Positions 15,597 through 24,238 are shown, numbered from the stretch's first letter. The stretch is 24,364 nucleotides of DNA from Ruminococcaceae bacterium UBA3753 (GCA_002372375.1 DFGJ01000030.1:1-24364), one strand, 5' to 3'. Notes: a model not told the origin generated them from the sequence alone. Translations and numbers: made by a program.

Positions 15597-16511
15597 ATGG
15601 AAGATGAAGGGATAATGAGTACGGGTAATGTTGAAAATAAAAGTACGGTAAGTAATGAAAGTGGTCGGGAAAATGGTATTGGTATTGGCGCAAGTGAAGG
15701 TACGCAAGCAGTACCTAAGGATAATGAAAGTGGAGTAAGTAGTACTGGCGAGGTCGTTGAGGGAAGTGGTAAGGTCCCGTCTGATGAGTCTGCGAGCGGA
15801 TTGGTTCAAACGGCTGTAGATGGAACAGAGAGGGCGGATGAAAAGTGCAATGATCCTGTGGATAGGAGACTCTCTAAGTTTTTTGCCGCTTTTGCTGTAG
15901 TGCTGATTCTTATTACGGGATATTTTGTTTTCACCAATAACAATGCAGTTGGAGCTTGGAAAATAGATAAAAATAATAATAATAAAGGTATAGCTGCGCT
16001 TGTTTTGGAAAGTGATGGAACAGCTAGGTACACGACAGGGTCACTTGTAGTTACAGGGAGCTATAAATGTGTGAATGGAACTATGACTTTAAGCATGGGT
16101 GATGAGAGTGAGCTTTCAGGTGAATATAGTTATAGAGTTGCTGCTGGATTAACTGATAGGTCTTTGGATCTCATCAACAGTGCAGGGGAGAGGATGACTA
16201 TGAAGCAGTATCAGCTGGAGGAGGCCGTGCGTCCAGTTAGTAACTTTTCACCCAAACAAGAAATTTTAGGCAAGTGGGCTTCTTCACATAGACCTGATGT
16301 AACTTATGAATTCAAAGATAATGGTTTAATGATTTTTACCGACAAAAATGTTATATTAACTTCGACGTATTTTGTGAATGATGATATCATAGGGCTTATG
16401 CAATATCCTCTCAGAGATTCTGCAGATGATGCTTCAATGAATTCACTGGAGTATATTGTGAGGGATGGTGTGCTCAGGTTGGGGGGGATAATTTTAACAA
16501 AAGTAGTTTAG
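15597..16511 (+). CDS. Membrane-anchored protein with two predicted extracellular beta domains
   Basis: I do not recognise a named gene. The 304-residue protein has a disordered N-terminal region (1-90) rich in Ser, Gly, Glu and Thr. One membrane helix (about 95-113, FFAAFAVVLILITGYFVF) follows. Two outside segments resemble short lipocalin-like domains seen in Firmicutes: GAWKIDKN...GTARYTTGSLVVTGSYKCVNG (about 119-165), and GKWASSHRPDVTYEFKDNG...FTDKN (about 225-265). With the long hydrophilic N-terminus inside, the topology would be N-in/C-out. GGAAGGGAAG lies about 12 bases before the ATG. It is 47 bases after trkH and probably in the same transcript. A sensing or surface-binding role is possible but unproven. 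Confidence 0.7.
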   Translation: MEDEGIMSTGNVENKSTVSNESGRENGIGIGASEGTQAVPKDNESGVSSTGEVVEGSGKVPSDESASGLVQTAVDGTERADEKCNDPVDRRLSKFFAAFAVVLILITGYFVFTNNNAVGAWKIDKNNNNKGIAALVLESDGTARYTTGSLVVTGSYKCVNGTMTLSMGDESELSGEYSYRVAAGLTDRSLDLINSAGERMTMKQYQLEEAVRPVSNFSPKQEILGKWASSHRPDVTYEFKDNGLMIFTDKNVILTSTYFVNDDIIGLMQYPLRDSADDASMNSLEYIVRDGVLRLGGIILTKVV

Positions 16512-16748
16512 TGTTGTGTTGATGTTTGGTAATGTTGTTGTTGTATGTGTGAGTATGATTTTTTGTATTATGTGTGGTGAATTGAATTTTTGTTCTGTTT
16601 GTAAGTTATCTTGATACATAGGGGGTGTGGTATTTTAGCCGAGCGTTCTGTTGTTTGCGTTCAAAGTTTTAGTAATTGTATTAGTTGTTTTTGAAAATTC
16701 TGTTATTTTTTTGTTTATTTTATCAAAAGATTGAGAGGAATTTGTTTT

Positions 16749-17279
16749 ATGGATTTGAAAGGAAGTAGAACGGAACAAAATTTACAGAAGGCTTTTGCTG
16801 GAGAATCACAAGCAAGGAACAAGTATACCTTTTTTGCTTCTGTTGCCAAAAAAGAGGGCTATATGTATGTAGCTGATGTTTTTGAGAAATCTGCTGAAAA
16901 TGAAAAAGAGCATGCCAAACTTTGGTTTAAATATTTGAACGGTGATCGTGACGCCGGTACTAAAAAAAATTTGCAAGATGCTATTAGGGGTGAAAATTTT
17001 GAGTGGACCTCTATGTATAAAGAGTTTGCAGAAGTTGCTGAGGAAGAAGGTTTCACCGAGATAGCACAGAAGTTTAAATTGGCTGGGCAGGTTGAGAAGG
17101 TTCATGAAGGCCAGTTTGAAAAGTGTGTTAAGTTATTGAATGAAGGTTCTATCTTCAAGAGGGCAGATGAGTCAATTTGGATCTGTAAAAATTGTGGATA
17201 TATTCATCGTGGCAAGGTTGCGCCTGAAAAATGTCCACTTTGTGAGCATCCACAGGGGTATTTTGTTATAAAGACTTGA
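16749..17279 (+). CDS. rbr: Rubrerythrin
   Basis: This 176-residue NAD(P)H-dependent peroxidase protects anaerobes from peroxide. The N-terminal ferritin-like domain carries the di-iron ligand motifs FAGESQARNKY, ENEKEHAKLWF, EVAEEEGF and EKVHEGQF. A C-terminal rubredoxin-like [Fe(SCys)4] domain has CKNCGYIHRGKVAPEKCPLC. The ATG at 16749 is chosen because the earlier in-frame TTG (16731) lies in the GAGAGGAA ribosome binding site. It is monocistronic, followed by a strong hairpin terminator. I saw no PerR-type operator upstream. It shows that an anaerobic oxidative-stress defence is kept. Confidence 0.96.
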   Translation: MDLKGSRTEQNLQKAFAGESQARNKYTFFASVAKKEGYMYVADVFEKSAENEKEHAKLWFKYLNGDRDAGTKKNLQDAIRGENFEWTSMYKEFAEVAEEEGFTEIAQKFKLAGQVEKVHEGQFEKCVKLLNEGSIFKRADESIWICKNCGYIHRGKVAPEKCPLCEHPQGYFVIKT

Positions 17280-17302
17280 AATTTATTTTATTTCTAGTTT
17301 TT

Positions 17303-17357
17303 CCAGCAAGTTTTAAAACTGTAAAGTGTTTTAAGATCTTGTTGGGCTGTGCTTTTT
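17303..17357 (+). terminator. Terminator after rubrerythrin
   Basis: CCAGCAAG (17303-17310) pairs with CTTGTTGG (17338-17345) with one G-T pair. Inside it TTAAAAC pairs with GTTTTAA around an eight-base loop. Five T (17353-17357) follow after a short gap. The stem is strong; the T-run is slightly distant. Confidence 0.7.
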
Positions 17358-17435
17358 GTTAAAAGAGAGGTTAAGCTTGTAATTTAGGGATTTTTCACTG
17401 CTGTTTGTTGTGTGAGCTTTTGTTTAGTATTTGTG

Positions 17436-17759
17436 TTAAGTTCTTGGGCATTCTAAGATTTTTATATTATTTAGGATATTTATATTTAGGCCTCGTGAAA
17501 AGGTATCGAGGTCTTTTGAGAGCCTTTTATAAATATATATAAATTTGTTCAATCTTAAACTGTAGTTTTTGCTCAAAAATCTAAATTTAAGAATTCTTGA
17601 CTGCTCTAGATTAATAATCATCGGATAATTTTCATTTTCTCCAAATCCTGTACTTAGCGTATTATTCTCGGCAATTACTATTCCGCAAATTAGAATAAAA
17701 AATAAACTTGTAAATAGTGAACTGCAAACGATCAGTTTTGTTGAAAGTTTGTGTCTTAC
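17436..17759 (-). CDS. Small exported protein (about 107 residues) with no standard start codon
   Basis: An open frame on the minus strand has a strong ribosome binding site (AAAGGAGG, 17775-17768). Eight bases later it reads GTA, then RHKLSTKLIVCSSLFTSLF and FILICGIVIA before ENNTLSTGFGE, a textbook Sec signal or membrane anchor. No ATG, GTG or TTG occurs in frame between the upstream stop and the signal; the first ATG (17621) would remove the signal. So either GTA (17759) is used, or a GTG start has mutated and the gene is dying. The mature part is basic and rich in Asn, Leu and Ile, with no family I know. A promoter at 17837-17864 overlaps the rseP end. Confidence 0.6.
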   Translation of the reverse strand, partial: VRHKLSTKLIVCSSLFTSLFFILICGIVIAENNTLSTGFGENENYPMIINLEQSRILKFRFLSKNYSLRLNKFIYIYKRLSKDLDTFSRGLNINILNNIKILECPRT

Positions 17760-17836
17760 TGCAGTTGCCTCCTTTATTTTTTATGAGTCATCAACTCGAA
17801 AAACAGCGTATACTTAGAATTCCATATTATTTGGTT

Positions 17837-17864
17837 TTTATACTAATTATTATGGATGATTCAA
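17837..17864 (-). promoter_or_regulatory. Candidate promoter of the small exported protein
   Basis: Minus strand -35 TTGAAT (17864-17859), 16-base spacer, -10 TATAAA (17842-17837). It overlaps the rseP stop codon and would give a leader of about 70 bases. Confidence 0.5.
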
Positions 17865-18931
17865 GTAATAAATATCATCTTGTATAAATCTTTCAAACTA
17901 ATCATAACAATCAAAGCAAAAAGTATAATAAAGCCTATTTGATGTATTTTTTCCTCAATTTCTGGTTTGATCGGACGTTTTAAAAGGGCTTCAAGTAACA
18001 AAAACACTATCCTACCACCGTCTAAAGCTGGTATAGGCATGAGATTTATCACGCCTAAATTTACAGAAATTATAGACATTATGAATAAAACACTGTTGAT
18101 AGCATCTAAAATACTACTTTTTAGTCCTTCTTTTGCGACTGTTTTTACGCTGTCTACGATCCCAATTGGTCCTGACATGTCCGAGATATCTAAGCGGCCA
18201 GTCAGCAAAAGCCAAAAACTGCGGCAAGTGACCCTAACAGTTGAAAATATTTCGCCAAAAACTTGGCCAATAAACGAAAAAAAATTCTTATTCACAGGCT
18301 TTACAAAAAAATCTCTAACTAAAACAGGACTTTTTTTATTCGAAATATGTACAGTTTTAAACTTAATAGATGTAAAGTTTAGAGTATCGTTGCGCCTAAT
18401 AACTGTAACATTTGCAAATTCTGAATTACTTGTAGCTAATGCAAAAGAAATATCACTAAAAGTGTTAATTCTGAAATCATTAATTTTTATTATTTTATCA
18501 TTAACTCTAAGCCCTTGATTACACGTAACCGCATTTTCAGTAAATTTAGATATCGTTGTAGAGGCATATTGGTTTTTTTGTACCAATACAATCGCCATAA
18601 ATAAAAAGGCGATTATAATATTCATAAATGCGCCAGCGCTAGTTATAATAGCACGTTTATAAACTGGTAAATTTGCTAAAGATCTAGAATTATTTTGCTC
18701 TTTTTTTGTTTCTCCCTCTAGTTCGCAGTAGCCACCTAGGGGTAAGGATCGGATGGAGTATAATGTTTTACCTTTTAGCTTTTTATAAATTGCCGGCCCC
18801 ATTCCAATTGAAAATTCTTTCACTTTCACACCAAACGATTTTGCAGTAAAAAAGTGTCCGAACTCATGAGCTAAAAGTAATAAGAAAAAAAGAAAAATGG
18901 ATAAAAAAATCATAATAACGTTTTCAAACAT
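17861..18931 (-). CDS. rseP: Site-2 (RIP) zinc metalloprotease RseP
   Basis: This intramembrane protease cleaves membrane-bound regulators and signal-peptide remnants. The 356-residue protein has the zinc motif HEFGH (22-26) in the first membrane helix and the second active-site motif PALDGGR (301-307) near the C-terminus. A single PDZ-like domain (about 120-195) and a GxxxG-like membrane-embedded segment (FSIGMGPAIYK) are also visible. AGAGG precedes the ATG. It is the last gene of frr-uppS-cdsA-dxr-rseP, the order common in Firmicutes, with 63 bases after dxr. The usual downstream ispG or proS is missing. Confidence 0.96.
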   Translation of the reverse strand: MFENVIMIFLSIFLFFLLLLAHEFGHFFTAKSFGVKVKEFSIGMGPAIYKKLKGKTLYSIRSLPLGGYCELEGETKKEQNNSRSLANLPVYKRAIITSAGAFMNIIIAFLFMAIVLVQKNQYASTTISKFTENAVTCNQGLRVNDKIIKINDFRINTFSDISFALATSNSEFANVTVIRRNDTLNFTSIKFKTVHISNKKSPVLVRDFFVKPVNKNFFSFIGQVFGEIFSTVRVTCRSFWLLLTGRLDISDMSGPIGIVDSVKTVAKEGLKSSILDAINSVLFIMSIISVNLGVINLMPIPALDGGRIVFLLLEALLKRPIKPEIEEKIHQIGFIILFALIVMISLKDLYKMIFIT

Positions 18932-18994
18932 AGGTGCCTCTGGAAAAATACTCTTTAAACAGTTTTTTGTAATATAAATTAAATAAATTTAAGT

Positions 18995-20173
18995 CTATTT
19001 AAAGTATTTTACAAAACTGTCTAAATTGCTATTAGCGAAATTTTTAGTCCAGTCATCAGCATTTAAAACATCATCGATGTTATTTATTGGACTATTTTTG
19101 TACGCTGTACAAATAAACTTAATAACTTCGATAATTCCTAAAAATGAAATTCTATTTCTTAGAAATAAATCTACAGCAAATTCATTTGCTGCGTTAACGA
19201 CAACTGGCAAAGAACCTCCGGAGATTAACGCATTTTTACATAGATTTAAAGCATCAAGGGAAAAACTGTTGGGTTTGTAAAATGTTAATTGGTTAATCTC
19301 GTATAAATTTAGATTCTTAGCCAAACTAGTATAGCGTTCAGGATAAGTTAATGCGTACTGGATAGGCAGCCTCATATCTGGTACAGCTAAGTTAGCAAGT
19401 AGAGAATTGTCCGCAAATTCTACCAATGAATGTATTATTGATTCCCTATGTATCAATACATCAATAGACTGTACGTCAACATTAAACAACCAGTGCGCTT
19501 CAATTAACTCAAAACCTTTGTTCATCATGGTTGCAGAATCAATCGTTATTTTATTGCCCATACTCCACGTTGGATGCTTCATAGCTTGAGCAACACTAAC
19601 ATTAAGTAATTCCTCTCTTTTTTTACCAAAAAACGGTCCTCCCGACGCAGTTAATATTATTTTTTTTAGGAATTTATCACTAAACTTGCCATTTAAACAT
19701 TGCAATATTGCAGAATGTTCACTATCAATAGGTAAAATTTTTGCACAATTTTTTTCTGCCAAAGAAGTCAGAATTTTTCCCGCAACTACCAAACTTTCTT
19801 TATTTGCCAATGCCAGTGTTTTTTTTGCGGCTAATGCACATACGCTAGGTAGCAATCCAGCAATGCCAACTATTGAATTTACTATTATATTAGATTCTTC
19901 AAAAAGGTTTGGGTTGCAAAGCTCATCTTTCCCACATAAAATTTTTGTGCTGGAGTCACGTATTTTAAGCTTTAGTTCTGTTGCTGCGCGCTCATCAGTC
20001 ATTAGCGCATACTTCGGTTTAAACTTTCTAATTTGTCGTTCAATAATAGAAACATTTTTGTTAGCAGTGATAGCGATAACATTTAAACCTAAATGTGAAA
20101 TAACCTCTAGAGTTTGTCGCCCGACAAATCCTGTAGAACCAAATAACGTAATCTTTTTAGACTTTTCTTGCAT
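18995..20173 (-). CDS. dxr: 1-deoxy-D-xylulose 5-phosphate reductoisomerase
   Basis: Dxr makes 2-C-methyl-D-erythritol 4-phosphate, the committed step of the MEP isoprenoid pathway, using NADPH and a divalent metal. The 392-residue protein has the NADPH loop GSTGFVGR (12-19) and the ALANKESLV segment. Metal ligands are Asp150 and Glu152 in IDSEHSAI and Glu222/Glu225 in NKGFELIEAHWLF. The substrate loop TASGGPFF and HPTWSMG are present. All key residues seem intact. It lies 29 bases after cdsA. It provides precursors for the undecaprenyl phosphate made by uppS two genes upstream. Confidence 0.97.
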   Translation of the reverse strand: MQEKSKKITLFGSTGFVGRQTLEVISHLGLNVIAITANKNVSIIERQIRKFKPKYALMTDERAATELKLKIRDSSTKILCGKDELCNPNLFEESNIIVNSIVGIAGLLPSVCALAAKKTLALANKESLVVAGKILTSLAEKNCAKILPIDSEHSAILQCLNGKFSDKFLKKIILTASGGPFFGKKREELLNVSVAQAMKHPTWSMGNKITIDSATMMNKGFELIEAHWLFNVDVQSIDVLIHRESIIHSLVEFADNSLLANLAVPDMRLPIQYALTYPERYTSLAKNLNLYEINQLTFYKPNSFSLDALNLCKNALISGGSLPVVVNAANEFAVDLFLRNRISFLGIIEVIKFICTAYKNSPINNIDDVLNADDWTKNFANSNLDSFVKYFK

Positions 20174-20202
20174 ATTAAGCTCACAATTTTAATGTAAAAT
20201 AG

Positions 20203-21030
20203 CTAAATTTTTAATAATATATCAAAATTTTTAAGCATGAAATACACAAAAGGTGTTACTAATATTACACTGTCGAATCTGTCTAAAACGCCGCCGTGAC
20301 CTGGGACGACTTTCCCGAAATCTTTTACATGATAGCATCGTTTAGTCATAGAAAAGAATAAATCTCCGACGATTGAAATCAAAGCTCCTACAAATGCTAA
20401 AAAAGCAACATACAAATAATTTACATCAGTTTTCATATTAAGAAAAGACATTTTAAATAAAGCAGAAATAAATAAATTAGCTAGTACACAAAAAATTATC
20501 CCTCCAAATGCACCTTCAACTGTTTTATTAGGGCTGAGATCAGGGCAAAGCTTTGTTTTACCAAATAATTTTCCGCAGAAATATGCACCAGTGTCCGCCA
20601 TCCATGGGATCCCAAGCGCTAGCAAAATATAGAAATTGCTATATACTCCACCAATAGTGCGAATATCTATGATCGTAGTAAGCGAAAATGTTATTAGTAA
20701 AGTCAAACCATATATAACAGCGACATCCTTGAAGTTTAGTGACTTTCTTGAAAAAATTAAAATTAAGAAAACAGCTAAAGTATAAGTGTACCACGACACT
20801 TTCCACAGGAAACCATGACCAAATATAGGTAAAATAGCGGAAAAAATTGCTCCAGGGATTACTATACTAGGAGTTTTATTTAATTTGGAAGTATAGTAAA
20901 GTTCAAAACAAGCGAGAACGCAGACAACGGCAATGAATACATTTATTAAAAAAGGAAAACGATGATTGAAAAAAATTATTGAGAGTACTAAAAGTGCACC
21001 AATTATTCCCGACACGGTTCTTGTTACCAT
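20203..21030 (-). CDS. cdsA: Phosphatidate cytidylyltransferase
   Basis: This integral membrane enzyme makes CDP-diacylglycerol from phosphatidate and CTP for phospholipid synthesis. The 275-residue, about eight-helix protein has the family segments DTGAYFCGKLFGKTKL, SPNKTVEGAFGG and GDLFFSMTKR. The C-terminal signature KDFGKVVPGHGGVLDRFDS is also present. It starts three bases after the uppS stop, so the two are tightly coupled. An AGG within the end of uppS may serve as ribosome binding site. Confidence 0.96.
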   Translation of the reverse strand: MVTRTVSGIIGALLVLSIIFFNHRFPFLINVFIAVVCVLACFELYYTSKLNKTPSIVIPGAIFSAILPIFGHGFLWKVSWYTYTLAVFLILIFSRKSLNFKDVAVIYGLTLLITFSLTTIIDIRTIGGVYSNFYILLALGIPWMADTGAYFCGKLFGKTKLCPDLSPNKTVEGAFGGIIFCVLANLFISALFKMSFLNMKTDVNYLYVAFLAFVGALISIVGDLFFSMTKRCYHVKDFGKVVPGHGGVLDRFDSVILVTPFVYFMLKNFDILLKI

Positions 21031-21033
21031 ATA

Positions 21034-21762
21034 TTAAGCCTGAATTCCTCCGTAGCGCCTTTTTCTACTTGCATATTCATTTAAGATTTCGTCAAATTCA
21101 GATTCTTTAAAATCCGGCCACAGAGTTTTTGTAAAAAAAAGCTCCGAATAGGCGCTTTGCCAAAGCAAAAAATTAGAAAGTCGAAACTCACCACCAGTTC
21201 TTATTATTAAATCAGGGTCAGACTGCCCCTTTGTGTACAAAAAGTTCGAAAACTTATTCTCATCAATTTCCGCTATACTTACCTTTCTTTCAAAGTATTC
21301 AGAAACCAGTGACTTAACAGCGTTAACGATCTCTGCCCTTCCTCCGTAATTGAGAGCAATATTGAGCGTCATTTTTTTATTATTTTCAGATATTTTTACA
21401 ATTTTTTTAATCAACATATGCAAACTATCTGGGAATTTTGACACGTCACCCAGAAAATTTACTTTTATATTTTCATCAGAAAAATCAAGCAGGGCACTCT
21501 GCAATTGTGTTTTGAATAATTTAATCAAAAGGTCAACTTCCAATTTAGGTCTACCCCAATTTTCAGTAGAGAACGCATATACGGTCAAAGCCTTTATATT
21601 CCGTTTTCTACAACAGAAGATCATTTTCCTAAAACGTTTTGCCCCTTCAATGTGTCCCTTAGATCGCGGAAAACCCCTACGTTGTGCCCATCTACCATTG
21701 CCGTCCATAATCACGCCAACATGATCCGGCAGACTATTTTTATCAATATCGACAGAAGGCAA
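21034..21762 (-). CDS. uppS: Isoprenyl transferase (undecaprenyl diphosphate synthase)
   Basis: This cis-prenyltransferase builds the C55 lipid carrier for cell-wall synthesis. The 242-residue length is typical. The catalytic Asp lies in GVIMDGNGRWA (Asp20). Other conserved stretches are GHIEGAKRFR, TVYAFSTENW (with its family Asn), and the C-terminal RTGGEFRLSNFLLWQSAYSE with FFTKTLWPDF. Retention of uppS with dxr shows that the wall-lipid carrier pathway is kept. Confidence 0.97.
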   Translation of the reverse strand: MPSVDIDKNSLPDHVGVIMDGNGRWAQRRGFPRSKGHIEGAKRFRKMIFCCRKRNIKALTVYAFSTENWGRPKLEVDLLIKLFKTQLQSALLDFSDENIKVNFLGDVSKFPDSLHMLIKKIVKISENNKKMTLNIALNYGGRAEIVNAVKSLVSEYFERKVSIAEIDENKFSNFLYTKGQSDPDLIIRTGGEFRLSNFLLWQSAYSELFFTKTLWPDFKESEFDEILNEYASRKRRYGGIQA

Positions 21763-21818
21763 AACCCAACCCTACTTTCAATGAAACAAAAAGTATTCGA
21801 AGAAAATATAGTGCAAAA

Positions 21819-22373
21819 CTAAACAGTCATAATTTCCTCTCTTTTCTTATTTAAAAGTGAATCAATTTTACTAGAAAAATCATCAGTCAACTTTTGCACT
21901 CTTTTTTCACCAGCAATCTGATCATCTTCCGCAATTTCCAAATTTTTTTTCATTTTTTTCAATTTTTCCATTGAATCGCGACGAATATTTCTCACTTGGA
22001 CCTTGTAAGTTTCAGCCAACCTAGCTACATCTTTGGCCAAGACTTTGCGCTGTTCCTCCGTAATTTGAGGGAACACCAGCCGTATGACCTTGCCATCGTT
22101 TTGTGGATTTACACCAAGATTGGCACTCTGTAGCGCTTTTTGTATGTTCTTAAGGCAAGAAATATCCCAGGGCTGCACAATTAAAATGCGCGATTCAGAC
22201 ACAGAAACTGTTGCAACTTGGAGAATGGGAGTTGGCGTGCCATAGTAATCGATCAGAATCCTATCCAAAATTGAAGGACTAATCCTGCCAGCTTTAACTT
22301 TTTTTAATTCACTCTCGAACGCATTAACTGCTAGATTCATTTGGTTTTCTGAATTTTTTAAAATTTTTTCCAC
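21819..22373 (-). CDS. frr: Ribosome recycling factor
   Basis: RRF works with EF-G to split the post-termination ribosome. The 184-residue length is standard, with KAGRISPSILDRILIDYYGT, then LQVATVSV and the C-terminal VRNIRRDSMEKLKK helix. The start is GTG at 22373 with AAGGGTAGG upstream. It is the first gene of the minus-strand operon. The usual upstream partner pyrH (and tsf, rpsB) is absent, and the gene has its own promoter. Confidence 0.97.
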   Translation of the reverse strand: MEKILKNSENQMNLAVNAFESELKKVKAGRISPSILDRILIDYYGTPTPILQVATVSVSESRILIVQPWDISCLKNIQKALQSANLGVNPQNDGKVIRLVFPQITEEQRKVLAKDVARLAETYKVQVRNIRRDSMEKLKKMKKNLEIAEDDQIAGEKRVQKLTDDFSSKIDSLLNKKREEIMTV

Positions 22374-22425
22374 TTATTAAAACCTACCCTTACTGAAAAG
22401 CTCTACAAGGCGATAAACACAGGTT

Positions 22426-22461
22426 ATTATAGTTCAAATCCATTTTAAAGGCAACGTTGCC
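22426..22461 (-). promoter_or_regulatory. Promoter of the frr-uppS-cdsA-dxr-rseP operon with overlapping palindrome
   Basis: Minus strand -35 TTGCCT (22454-22449), 17-base spacer, -10 TATAAT (22431-22426). The perfect palindrome GGCAACGTTGCC (22450-22461) covers the -35 box and could be an operator. Confidence 0.75.
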
Positions 22462-22576
22462 ATGTTAAAAAGTTAAAGCCGTAATAAAGACGATAATTTA
22501 AGAAACGAGTAAGTAAAACAACTGAATTAATTTGCATTAACTGTGTCCAAAGGTGCAACAGCTGTATAACGGAGAG

Positions 22577-22607
22577 TGAATAAAATCACATCAACATGAT
22601 GAAAATA
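22577..22607 (+). promoter_or_regulatory. Weak candidate sporulation (sigma-G-like) promoter of spoVAC
   Basis: TGAATA (22577-22582) fits the sigma-G -35 consensus. GAAAATA (22601-22607) is a poor match to the CATACTA-type -10, with an 18-base spacer. No good vegetative promoter is seen before spoVAC. Confidence 0.2.
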
Positions 22608-22651
22608 AATCTTGTAAAAAACGCGTTAACAGTAAATCTGGGGAGGAAAAT

Positions 22652-23095
22652 GTGAAAACAACAAAAAATGAGTACAACAAAATGGTGAAAAGTGTGGTGG
22701 CACAAAGTAAAACTGTCAGAAATACAACGCTAGCATTTTTGTTTGGAGGAGTGATTTGTATGATGGGGGAAATTATATGTAAAGTGTTACAAAGTAATGG
22801 CATGAGCGAAAAAAATTCTAGTGTTCTTTGTTCAATCATCCTTGTGTTCATCGGCTCATTCCTAACTGCAATAAAAATTTACGACAGTGTTGCAAAACAT
22901 GCAGGTGCGGGAACAATCGTACCAATAACCGGGTTCGCTAATTCAATAGTTTCACCGGCTATAGAGTTTAAAAGCGAAGGGCACATTATGGGAATAGGAG
23001 CAAAAATGTTTGTAATTGCGGGACCAGTTTTAGTTTTTGGAACTATTTCTTCTGTAATTTACGGACTGATAGTGTGGTTTTTTAAATTATACTAA
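22652..23095 (+). CDS. spoVAC: Stage V sporulation protein AC
   Basis: SpoVAC is a membrane protein of the SpoVA channel, which moves dipicolinic acid and behaves as a mechanosensitive channel in spores. The 147-residue length is normal. The family core AGAGTIVPITGFANSIVSPA and GHIMGIGAKMFVIAGPVLVFG is well kept. There are membrane segments at about 25-46, 57-74 and 112-145. The GTG start has GGGGAGG upstream. Partners spoVAD and spoVAE, which normally follow directly, are absent: a GrpB-family gene with its own promoter comes next. It may be a relic of a spore-forming ancestor or one part of a scattered spoVA set. Confidence 0.93.
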   Translation: MKTTKNEYNKMVKSVVAQSKTVRNTTLAFLFGGVICMMGEIICKVLQSNGMSEKNSSVLCSIILVFIGSFLTAIKIYDSVAKHAGAGTIVPITGFANSIVSPAIEFKSEGHIMGIGAKMFVIAGPVLVFGTISSVIYGLIVWFFKLY

Positions 23096-23125
23096 TTTAC
23101 CAAAAAAGAATGTAGATGCGATTAG

Positions 23126-23154
23126 TTGATCGATAAAGGTAAAAGCGGTAAAAT
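23126..23154 (+). promoter_or_regulatory. Promoter of the GrpB-family gene
   Basis: -35 TTGATC (23126-23131), 17-base spacer, -10 TAAAAT (23149-23154), followed by a leader of about 105 bases. Confidence 0.6.
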
Positions 23155-23266
23155 GAACATGCCTAACGAATTTATGACTTTGGTGCTTCGCTGTTTTTTT
23201 ATTCATGTAAAAAACAATTTGATGTAATGCATCCATTTCGGTACTGCCAAATTTTAGGAAATTACC

Positions 23267-23827
23267 ATGAGTAGAGAGTTAACTGAAATGAGCTTGGAAG
23301 AGCTGTGGCAGTTGTTCCCTGTTTTTTTGGCTAAACATAATGATCTTTGGAAAGAATGGTATTTTGAAGAAGCAGCTGTATTAAAAAAGTTAATTCCAGA
23401 AGTCAAAAGAATAAGTCACGTAGGCAGTACGGCTGTCCCCGTTATTTGTGCGAAACCAATCATCGACATCCTTGTAGAGATTTCAAAAGATAGTAATTTA
23501 TTGGATTACAAGTATATTATTGAAAATTGTGGGTATATTTGTATGACAGAAAATGATAAAAGAGTTTCCTTCAATAAAGGATACACAAAAAATGGATTCG
23601 CAGAAAAGGTATTTCATCTACACTTGAGGCAAACTGGGGACAATGATGAGATTTATTTTAGAGACTATCTTATTGAGCATCCTGAAGTAGCAAATGAGTA
23701 CGAAAAATTAAAAATAAGACTTCAAAAGAAATACAGGTACCACCGGGACAAATACACAACCGCCAAAACAGACTTTGTGAAAAAGTATACAGAGAAAGCT
23801 AAAACATTATATAAAAACAGATATTAG
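23267..23827 (+). CDS. GrpB family (UPF0157) nucleotidyltransferase-like protein
   Basis: The 186-residue protein belongs to the GrpB/UPF0157 family, which has a nucleotidyltransferase-like fold. Visible motifs are HVGSTAVP (51-58), the glycine-serine strand, followed by AKPIIDILVEI with its acidic residue (Asp67). The pattern HLHLRQTG...IYFRDYLIEHPEVANEYEKLK comes later, and a basic C-terminus YTTAKTDFVKKYTEKAK ends the protein. Substrates of the family are unclear; some members are fused to CoaE. Length is typical. AGGAAA precedes the ATG. It is monocistronic. Confidence 0.9.
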   Translation: MSRELTEMSLEELWQLFPVFLAKHNDLWKEWYFEEAAVLKKLIPEVKRISHVGSTAVPVICAKPIIDILVEISKDSNLLDYKYIIENCGYICMTENDKRVSFNKGYTKNGFAEKVFHLHLRQTGDNDEIYFRDYLIEHPEVANEYEKLKIRLQKKYRYHRDKYTTAKTDFVKKYTEKAKTLYKNRY

Positions 23828-24238
23828 ATACCATCAATATATTGCTGCCAGAGAAAAAAGCGTCGTTGGCAATTGAGTAACAAGTAGTTCTCTACGAAAA
23901 CATACGGAAAACAGCAAGTGACAGTTCAACGCACATAAAACGTAGATAAATGAGAAAGGAACCGCAAGTCGTGGTCAAAAACTATTCCAAACTAACTATA
24001 ATATCACCAAAGCATAAATAAGGAATAACCTACTTGGCACAGATTATACGGAGGACAACTGCTAAAAATAAAAATCTAACTAAAACAGACTTGCTACTTT
24101 AATTCTAAATATATATTCAAAAAATTACGAGACCAAAAAGAAATATTTTCCATATTTTTGTACAATTAAGTATATTTTTATAATTTAAAATACGCTTTAT
24201 ATAAAAATGGCTGAAATCGATTTTTTGACTTTTTTCTG
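23828..24238. other. AT-rich gap, no gene seen
   Basis: About 410 bases with stops in all frames. An ACGGAGG at 24049-24055 is not followed by a usable frame. The AT-rich bases at 24160-24238, just before the strong promoter, could act as an UP element. Confidence 0.45.
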
